From Stentor roeselii (Eukaryota; Ciliophora; Heterotrichea; Heterotrichida; Stentoridae), in contig RSEH01000120.1 in NCBI GenBank assembly GCA_006503475.1, positions 1 through 64,000 on the forward strand: a DNA stretch of 64,000 bases, written 5' to 3'. A program made the position numbers and the translations under genes. The notes under the pieces are model-generated. The model was not told where the DNA came from. It was given only the letters and a program-made list of their open reading frames with translations, and did not search any database. Shown one piece after another: positions 57,845 to 64,000 of this stretch (position 1 is its first letter; every line of letters starts with the position of its first letter).

Positions 57845-59326
57845 CTATTCGTCATTATCAAACAACCGAGCAAATTTTTCCTCATGTCTTTCCTGGTACT
57901 CAAGCAAGGCTTCAATTTTGGTGACGCAATTAAAGATTTTTGCTTTAAACTCAAAAATCTCAGGACTAAGCAACTTAAGTTCCTCAGGGTCTTCAGGAGC
58001 AGGCATAGCCAAGTCCTCCACATTATGATGAGTGAAAGCAGAGATGGTTTTTAAAACCCTTGCAAGTCCTTCAGAAGCCATTCTTAAAAACTTGTAATAA
58101 GCCGGGTTGATGACGAGTTCAACTACTTTCAAGCTTTGACAAATGAAGCCTCCAAGTTTATTCTCCTCATTTTCATCTTTATGAATGACAAGTTGGTAAA
58201 AAAGGCGAATTCCTTCATCGAGTAAGACGTAAAACCCTTCGAAAAAGCCTAGATTGAGGATCATCACGAAATCTTCAGAAGACCTGCTGATTTTAAGCAC
58301 TGCGGATAAGAAACTTGAATGAAAAATTCCGTATTTTAGAACTTCCAGGTTATCACAAGTGAACAACTTTTCACAGTACTTGTCAAGAACGACTTTTAGC
58401 TTTTCAGCCCATCTGAGCTTCATCAGGTCTTCAGAACTAGCAGAGTGATTTAAGCTCTGAAGTAAAAAAGTGACTCTTTCAAGAGAAGTGGTCTCAGTGA
58501 GCTGAAATAAAAGAGCTGATAAAGAGCAGGGAAGGTCATATTTCGTGACTTTTTCAACTGTTTTATCTTCAGTGATAAACTGTTCAAGTCCTTCACTTGA
58601 GTGAAACTTTTCAGGGTACTTTGCACCGATTTTTCTAAGAATATTCGAAGCAAGGACCTTCGCCTTTTCAGTGAGTCCCGGGTAAAGCCGCGAGTTGATA
58701 TTTTCTTCACTTTCGTTTTTAAAGTTCATTAAAAGTCTTAAGTCTTCTGTCTTAACAGTCTTAAAAACCGCTGCAGGTGAAAGTTGATTATTTCCCAGTA
58801 AGTCCAAAACAATAAGAGTACTTTTAATATCATAAATTTTTACAGTGTTGTACAAAACAAACCACAAGTCCTCCATTTCTTCATCAAATAAAACTGAAGG
58901 GTCATCATTTCTTGAACTAAGACAAGAAACCTGTCGTCTAAGAACTTCTTGATTAGAAATTTCTCGATAAAAAGGCTCACAACGTTCAAGGCCTTCACAA
59001 GTAACTTCGATATGAGAAGGGTAATGTTCTTTGAAAACATTTAAACATTCCCAAAGAATCGCGCCAAATTGTTTCACGTCTTCTGGCGGGTTTGAACCGT
59101 TGTGGACTCGAAAGAACTGAGTGTGCAGATAATGAACTGAAATCGGCAGAAGGGCCAAGTCAGAGCCGTATAAAGCTTGGATTTGGATGAACTTGTTGGA
59201 ATGAAGCTTTACCTGGACTTCTTCAGCGTGAAGGAGGAGCAGCTGGTATACTTCGTTGATTACTTGCTCGTAACGTCGCTGGCTTGTTAGTAGTTTATGA
59301 ACGATGAGTCCTACGAAGATTCCCAT
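57845..59326 (-). CDS. Large helical protein, unknown
   Basis: A 493-residue, mostly helical protein, perhaps with alpha-solenoid (ARM/HEAT-like) character, since leucine-rich helix pairs recur (for example IYDIKSTLIVLDLLGNN and SSEDFVMILNLGFFEGFYVL). It begins MGIFVGLIVHKLLTSQRRY, which could be an N-myristoylation site or a short hydrophobic anchor. The C-terminus is acidic. There are no catalytic motifs. It sits 24 bases from the upstream carboxypeptidase gene and 12 from the downstream phosphatase. I do not recognise the family. Confidence 0.75.
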   Translation of the reverse strand: MGIFVGLIVHKLLTSQRRYEQVINEVYQLLLLHAEEVQVKLHSNKFIQIQALYGSDLALLPISVHYLHTQFFRVHNGSNPPEDVKQFGAILWECLNVFKEHYPSHIEVTCEGLERCEPFYREISNQEVLRRQVSCLSSRNDDPSVLFDEEMEDLWFVLYNTVKIYDIKSTLIVLDLLGNNQLSPAAVFKTVKTEDLRLLMNFKNESEENINSRLYPGLTEKAKVLASNILRKIGAKYPEKFHSSEGLEQFITEDKTVEKVTKYDLPCSLSALLFQLTETTSLERVTFLLQSLNHSASSEDLMKLRWAEKLKVVLDKYCEKLFTCDNLEVLKYGIFHSSFLSAVLKISRSSEDFVMILNLGFFEGFYVLLDEGIRLFYQLVIHKDENEENKLGGFICQSLKVVELVINPAYYKFLRMASEGLARVLKTISAFTHHNVEDLAMPAPEDPEELKLLSPEIFEFKAKIFNCVTKIEALLEYQERHEEKFARLFDNDE

Positions 59327-59350
59327 TTATTTTTCTAGGATTTGAAATAT

Positions 59351-61156
59351 TTAGTTGAGTTTTTTTAGCCTTACTGCAGTATTCGGCTTCTTTTTAATGA
59401 CTTGTTTTTTCTTTTTCTTCTTTTTCTTACCGTTTTCGTCGTCTATCACTTCTTCGATAATCACGACTTCTTCTTCTTCATCATCGACTCTGTTGAAGAC
59501 TCGATTTGCTTCTAGCTCTTCGGTAATGTTTCTTACTTTTGTTTGGTTTGGATCGCAAAAATCAAGCAAAGTGTCGCAAAAGTCTCTTCCGATCTCTTGA
59601 AGATGGTTTGGGTTGAATTGTAAATCCCGGTATTTTCCGAAGTCGGCTCCACAGAAACTTGATTCAATCGTGTAACTGTTTACTATTTCGAACTCCTTGT
59701 ATATTACTATTCGAGCTGTTGCTTCTTTTGACTTTTGCATACCGAATTCGCAGTCTGTGAAACTGAATAGGTCGGAGTTGGTTTCGAAGATTTTGGGAAA
59801 GACCTGCTCTTTTAAACTGTTTTTGTTTGAACAACCGTACATGAAAATATTTTTCTTCCTGCTATGACCATGCATATCACAAACCAACACAATTTCCGTT
59901 TCTTCTTTGAATTGTTTAAGCATTTGCTTTGCATGATAAATAGTGGGATGAAGTTTTGGCGACGGGTCAATCCAACATCTATTCAAATCAACACCTGCCA
60001 ATCCACATCTATAGTTTCCATTAATAACCCCATCAGGGTTGAGCATGGGAACAATTTTAAAAATAAAATTTTCTCGAATAATCTTCGCATCCAGAGAGGG
60101 CCCAGTAAGATAATCAATCAATCCTTTCATCATCCAAGACGAGTTACTTTCACCCGGGTGGACTCTTGCGAAAACAACGACTCCTTTGCGATTTTTCATA
60201 TTTTCATCAGTTGTAAAATTAGTGATAGTCAAGACATCGCAAGGGTTTCCAGCAATAGTTAGACATAAAGTCTTTCTACGAATTTTATTCCTTTTCTTCG
60301 AGTCCGACATGATCTTATTAAGGTGCTTGCAGAGGTCAGAATAAGTATAAGGGTGACAATGTGCAACATACAACGTATCATTATCATACCTGGAAGTTAA
60401 CCTAAAAGTCAAAGTAAAGTAATTTCCTCCAGCTTTCTTTTTAAAAGTATTCTGATAGTAACAAATATCTGACCCGTCCCTTCTCCATCCTTTTTTAAAT
60501 TTCTCTGCTTCGATTTTTGAATAAACACAAGGTTTCATCCCGTAGTTGTAAAGCGAGTCAGGTTTTATCATATTGACGATGTTTATTCGATATGTTGCCC
60601 CAGCGCGAGTGTTGCTCATGGAAAAATAATACCACTGGGTGTTGCCTCGGGTGTTGTAGTCCGGCTTCAAGATCAGGTCGTATTCAAAGTCCTTGATTTG
60701 AACAACTCTTCTCAAGTTGCCGCTTTCGAACCTGGACTCAAAAACAAGAGTCAAGTCCTCAGCTGAGGGGTTCGGGTAATAACTGGATAAATCACCGTTG
60801 TTTTCACTTTGAGGAAAAGGAGAAGCGTCGATACTGTCATAAACTACTCGATTCATCAAAGTTTCTTGCATTATGATTCTTTCGCTTTCTAGTCGAAATG
60901 CCTCTTCTAATGTTGATATGGAAGGAATTGAGATTGAATCGTTTTCTTCTACCTCTTCGATGAACTCGGGACTTTGGGAAAGCATCGGCATTGAAGTTCC
61001 TGTTCGGACTTGGTTGTTGTCGAACCTCTTGTCGGAGAAGTTCAAAGGAATTGGAGCTGGGATTGAGTCGGTTGTTGAGTCTATTGATTTCTCGTTACGG
61101 GAGGTACTGTAAAGACTTTCGAAGGTTTTGTTGTTGAAGAGATCGTAATGGTCCAT
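59351..61156 (-). CDS. Cytosolic carboxypeptidase (M14, AGBL/CCP), tubulin deglutamylase type
   Basis: A 601-residue protein. Residues about 130-290 are the N-terminal beta-sandwich domain typical of CCPs (DYNTRGNTQWYYFSMSN). Residues about 300-540 are the M14 peptidase: zinc ligands H333 and E336 in ARVHPGESN, H429 in DMHGH, substrate-binding NPDG and NR in VDLNRCW, and catalytic E498 in YTIESSFCG. This family removes glutamates from tubulin side chains and tails, which adjusts ciliary microtubules. The layout is like AGBL2/3 (CCP2/3); the exact class is uncertain. The C-terminus ends in an acidic stretch and a long Lys run. It diverges from the gene at 61340 across 183 bases. Confidence 0.93.
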   Translation of the reverse strand: MDHYDLFNNKTFESLYSTSRNEKSIDSTTDSIPAPIPLNFSDKRFDNNQVRTGTSMPMLSQSPEFIEEVEENDSISIPSISTLEEAFRLESERIIMQETLMNRVVYDSIDASPFPQSENNGDLSSYYPNPSAEDLTLVFESRFESGNLRRVVQIKDFEYDLILKPDYNTRGNTQWYYFSMSNTRAGATYRINIVNMIKPDSLYNYGMKPCVYSKIEAEKFKKGWRRDGSDICYYQNTFKKKAGGNYFTLTFRLTSRYDNDTLYVAHCHPYTYSDLCKHLNKIMSDSKKRNKIRRKTLCLTIAGNPCDVLTITNFTTDENMKNRKGVVVFARVHPGESNSSWMMKGLIDYLTGPSLDAKIIRENFIFKIVPMLNPDGVINGNYRCGLAGVDLNRCWIDPSPKLHPTIYHAKQMLKQFKEETEIVLVCDMHGHSRKKNIFMYGCSNKNSLKEQVFPKIFETNSDLFSFTDCEFGMQKSKEATARIVIYKEFEIVNSYTIESSFCGADFGKYRDLQFNPNHLQEIGRDFCDTLLDFCDPNQTKVRNITEELEANRVFNRVDDEEEEVVIIEEVIDDENGKKKKKKKKQVIKKKPNTAVRLKKLN

Positions 61157-61339
61157 TTGAATTTATTGAAGTGATTTTTTGAACTTCTTTGGATTGAAAG
61201 AAAATTGGATGGTTATTGGGTTTATGAGTGATTTTTTATTTGGGTTATGATTTAACTGGTTTTTCGTTGTGAAGGTCTTGCATTTTTTTGTGCTTTTTAG
61301 AGTTTAGGGTTAAAATGATTCTTTAGAAGACAATAAAAT

Positions 61340-62107
61340 ATGAAAAAAATCGTTAATGCTGCTTTTAACCAGAAATCACCTTCACCATTTAGAAATTGCA
61401 CAAGTCCACAAATACTAGATTTGCCAGCTCCAGTTCTTTCAAACAAGTTCCAAACCCCTCGTTCACTTCACCGAAAAACTCATTCACAAGCATTTTCCTC
61501 CTCAAGTAACTCAAAGCTATCACCAAGTAAGTCTCGTTTCGATGTAAGTCTAGAAACATCAGGTCTGGACGTGCGAGCATGCGAAGACGAATTCAATCGT
61601 TTCCAGAAGCTTCAAAAGCAAAGAGAACTTCGAGAAAGAGCGAGCAGCAAAGAAGAATGGTACAAAATCACAGCTCAAAAGAAAAAAGAAGCCGAAGAAG
61701 ACCTGATCCGTTACGAGACTTGGTCAGTTCGACAGAGAAGCGAGGCGAAAAGGGACGAACTGGACAAGACCCGACAAGAGAGAGAGTTGGAAAAGATGGA
61801 AAAGGAAAAAGACTTCGAAGAATTCAACTTGGCGCAGAAGAGTCTCAAGGAAAAAGAAAAGGAAAGAGAAAAAAATGAACTTTTTGAAGAAATCAGCAGG
61901 CTTAAGACCAGGCAGAAGGAAAAGGAAGAGAAAAGAGAAAAGGAAAGACGTGAAAGGGAGGAAAAAAGAAAGTGGAGAATTGAGGAGATTCAGAATATGA
62001 AGATGTTGAGGGACCAGGAAAAAAATAGAATGCAGAAGGAAAGGGAATTTGAAAGAGAACAGTACGCGATTGGATTGAGGAACTTGATGGCAAAGCAATG
62101 TAATTAG
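61340..62107 (+). CDS. Charged coiled-coil protein
   Basis: A 255-residue protein. The first 90 residues are Ser/Pro-rich and disordered (NQKSPSPFRN, LSPSKSRFD). From about 95 to 250 there is one long, very charged helix rich in Glu, Lys and Arg (KEKEKEREKNELFEE), likely a single alpha-helix or coiled coil. No known domain. Such proteins often bind microtubules or basal bodies, which is only inference. GC is raised by the AGG/AAG codons. It begins a plus-strand run of three genes with 50-54 base gaps. Confidence 0.75.
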   Translation: MKKIVNAAFNQKSPSPFRNCTSPQILDLPAPVLSNKFQTPRSLHRKTHSQAFSSSSNSKLSPSKSRFDVSLETSGLDVRACEDEFNRFQKLQKQRELRERASSKEEWYKITAQKKKEAEEDLIRYETWSVRQRSEAKRDELDKTRQERELEKMEKEKDFEEFNLAQKSLKEKEKEREKNELFEEISRLKTRQKEKEEKREKERREREEKRKWRIEEIQNMKMLRDQEKNRMQKEREFEREQYAIGLRNLMAKQCN

Positions 62108-62161
62108 TTAATTCTCGATACCTTTAATATTTTAAAATTTCAATAAAAGTAACATTTAAAT

Positions 62162-63106
62162 ATGATTCTCCTCCTTTTTCTTAACGTTCACTCCTACCAA
62201 GTCTCTAACTTCTTATCTCTATCTCCAGAAGACCAAGTCTCTTTAAAACTAGCAGAAGGCATTCAAAACACAGAACAAGCCCTCAACTCTTTTTCATCAG
62301 ATCTCAGCACCTCCTTAAAATCCCTGGGTCTAAAACTCGACAACTCTCTATCCCTGACATCCTCATCAATAATTGCCCTTCTCGACTCTGAAATCGATTC
62401 AAAAAAGCATTTAATATCAACAATATCCTCTGAAATCCACTTTTTACTCCGAAATTCAAACAACATCTACGAAAAATGTTCAGGTTTCCGAACATGCGAA
62501 GCATGTTCTTACAACCCTCTCTGTGTTTGGTGTGAAGTAGAGCAGCTCTGTGTTGGTGGAGACCAAGACGGTCCATTCCACGCAGAATGTTCTTATTTCA
62601 GCTACGAGACCTGCTTTACCAACAGTTGCAAGGCGCATAACACTTGCAGGTCTTGCGTCCAAAGCCAGAGGTGCGGTTGGTGCTCGACCCAAAGTGAATG
62701 CCTTGAAACTTCAGACGCTTGTCAAGGAATGCCTTTTGTTAAGTTCGCAGTACCTGGAGCCACCTGCTCAGATGATGAACCTTTCAATTATCCTGAAGTT
62801 TATGTTAGTCAAAATCCTACTGCTTCTCAAGATGTTAAACTTGAACAGGATAGTAAAAGAATTCAAGAACTTAGAGAAGAAAGTAGCTTGATTTTACAAG
62901 ATATTCAGAAGTTGGAACTTGTTAAGGTCAGGCTTATGGAAGGAGTTCAGAAAAATGCTGAAATTGGAGTTGAGGGGATTCAAGGATTAAGTGAAGGGGA
63001 TGATTTGGTTGATATGGTTAAACAGGTTATTGATAAGAATGAAAGAGTTGTTGAGGATAAAAGTGAAGAGAGGGTTGATGATTATGTGGGTATTGGACAA
63101 GGTTAG
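62162..63106 (+). CDS. Secreted PSI-domain protein
   Basis: A 314-residue protein. A hydrophobic leader (MILLLFLNVHSY) is followed by a Ser/Leu-rich helical region and then two plexin-semaphorin-integrin-type cysteine modules. The first is CSGFRTCEACSYNPLCVWC and the second CKAHNTCRSCVQSQRCGWC, each with the family's conserved CxxCxxxxxCxWC core. The rest (about 220-314) is charged and helical with no membrane anchor. PSI modules are small disulphide-bonded units in surface receptors, and in ciliates and other protists they occur in secreted or granule proteins. A role in the secretory pathway is likely; a precise function is not visible. Confidence 0.82.
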   Translation: MILLLFLNVHSYQVSNFLSLSPEDQVSLKLAEGIQNTEQALNSFSSDLSTSLKSLGLKLDNSLSLTSSSIIALLDSEIDSKKHLISTISSEIHFLLRNSNNIYEKCSGFRTCEACSYNPLCVWCEVEQLCVGGDQDGPFHAECSYFSYETCFTNSCKAHNTCRSCVQSQRCGWCSTQSECLETSDACQGMPFVKFAVPGATCSDDEPFNYPEVYVSQNPTASQDVKLEQDSKRIQELREESSLILQDIQKLELVKVRLMEGVQKNAEIGVEGIQGLSEGDDLVDMVKQVIDKNERVVEDKSEERVDDYVGIGQG

Positions 63107-63156
63107 ATTTTAAAGTTGATGTAAATTTAAAAGATTTAATAAAATAAGAGATTATC

Positions 63157-63885
63157 ATGGCAAAAAATATCGGAGTTTGTGCTCCTTACTTTTGGTGGAG
63201 TTTAATGATATTATTGTGTCTTACTTGTATTGCACTTGAAGTTGCATCTCTTGCTACTCCCAGATGGTTTGAACAAGGATCTTCTTCTGGTCATTGGGAA
63301 GGAGGGCTGTTGAAATCTTACCCGTCAGAGACTTTTTATAAGGACAAGGAATGTGACAGAGACTATCGAAATGATGGATATTGTGATATGTTTAAACATC
63401 TTTGGATAGGAGGAGTCGTTTATGTTGTTTGTGAAGCAATTTCTTTGGCGCTTTTTGTATCTTGCATCGTTATTTACTTGGTTTATCTTAACAAAAAGTC
63501 AAGGAAATGCGTTTTGGTCACTTTTTTCATATGGGGTGCTGTTATTTTGCATATGGTAGGATTAATCACTTGGGCGGTACTTGCGAAAATGACTTACAAA
63601 GGAAAATGTAAATCGCTTTATTTGAACAATGGGAAAGACCCTGCAAGGATTTGCAGGAAAGAAGGAGCTACTCTTGGACTACTTATTATTTTGTATATAC
63701 CACTTATTGCCATGCTTCAAACTTTACTATGGTATCATTCGAGTAAGAAGGTAGAGGAACACCCTCAGATGAAGGAGTACAAAACTCCTGTAGAAAACCC
63801 AGAACTGAGTAGCCGAGAAGAAAGTAGTCGAGAGTTTAATTCAAGTCGCGAATATCACTCAGAATCAGTTGATGCTTCGAAATAA
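63157..63885 (+). CDS. Four-pass claudin/PMP22-like membrane protein
   Basis: A 242-residue protein with four clear membrane helices (about 10-32, 84-108, 117-142 and 172-192). The first extracellular loop has W, then GHWEGGLL, and two later cysteines (ECDRDYRNDGYC). This recalls the W-GLW-C-C signature of the claudin/PMP22/TMEM superfamily. The second loop has two further Cys that may pair. The cytoplasmic tail is Ser/Glu-rich with several SREESS-type repeats. Cells of this kind have no tight junctions, so the role is probably in plasma or vacuole membrane organisation (inference). The start ATG is preceded by AGATTATC. The last 115 bases of the window after this gene hold nothing recognisable. 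Confidence 0.8.
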   Translation: MAKNIGVCAPYFWWSLMILLCLTCIALEVASLATPRWFEQGSSSGHWEGGLLKSYPSETFYKDKECDRDYRNDGYCDMFKHLWIGGVVYVVCEAISLALFVSCIVIYLVYLNKKSRKCVLVTFFIWGAVILHMVGLITWAVLAKMTYKGKCKSLYLNNGKDPARICRKEGATLGLLIILYIPLIAMLQTLLWYHSSKKVEEHPQMKEYKTPVENPELSSREESSREFNSSREYHSESVDASK

Positions 63886-64000
63886 TAATATTAACTAACT
63901 CCTCAAATCCTGAAAATCGATTAATCTAATAAAATCATATTCTATTCAAATATTCCAGCTCCTGACATGCAACAACTCAAATCTTCCTAAATTTAAACCT

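Noticed and set aside
1-64000. A code that reads TGA as Trp (Blepharisma)
   Set aside because: TGA ends several genes properly, such as 3590 and 54536, and all Trp codons at conserved sites are TGG.
1-64000. Transposons or virus-like elements
   Set aside because: No transposase, reverse transcriptase, integrase or capsid-like frame and no long terminal repeats were seen.

Overview
The window begins at a chromosome end. Positions 1-74 are nine units of the 8-base repeat CCCTAACA, the telomere repeat of heterotrich ciliates such as Stentor and Blepharisma. Three spliced genes have GT-AG introns of exactly 15 bases with an A at intron position 10, a heterotrich hallmark. TAA, TAG and TGA all end reading frames, and tryptophan is TGG, so the code is standard. 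Together these point to a macronuclear chromosome of Stentor (probably S. coeruleus) rather than Blepharisma, which reads TGA as Trp. This identification combines the sequence with known biology; no database was searched.

Layout. (1) 1-31 kb is subtelomeric, with long AT-rich gaps and several decayed genes. It holds a WD40 protein, an LNR/beta-helix/multi-pass surface protein broken into two frames, and a tandemly duplicated divergent pair (an MFSD1-like transporter and a GH16 glucanase). In the first pair the transporter is frameshifted and the glucanase intact. In the second the transporter is intact and the glucanase a relic, with a ubiquitin-like gene between them. Then come an ABHD17-like hydrolase, a SUN/discoidin-like coiled-coil protein, a PH-domain protein, a zinc-finger protein, a GH1 beta-glucosidase with a minisatellite-coded tail, and two eroded minus-strand genes. 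(2) 31.6-64 kb is compact. It starts with a 3590-residue cysteine-rich membrane protein, followed by a coiled-coil protein, SDA1, two small unknowns, an RCC1/coiled-coil protein, an exportin-7-like receptor, two acid phosphatases, a tubulin-type carboxypeptidase, a PSI-domain protein and a claudin-like four-pass protein. Spacers are often 11-60 bases.

How the genes fit together. The GH16, GH1, acid phosphatase and MFSD1-like products are all of kinds expected in the endolysosomal or food-vacuole system of a phagotroph. SDA1, exportin and RCC1 serve nuclear transport or ribosome assembly and cell structure. The carboxypeptidase acts on tubulin tails, which suits a heavily ciliated cell. Clustering here is physical; no co-regulation can be shown from sequence alone.

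Most interesting points: the MFSD1-GH16 block duplication with complementary decay; the 15-base intron hiding the end of the exportin gene; the LNR gene split between frames; divergent starts only 11 bases apart; recent in-frame repeats in the GH1 and RCC1 genes; and the sharp change from decaying subtelomere to compact interior.
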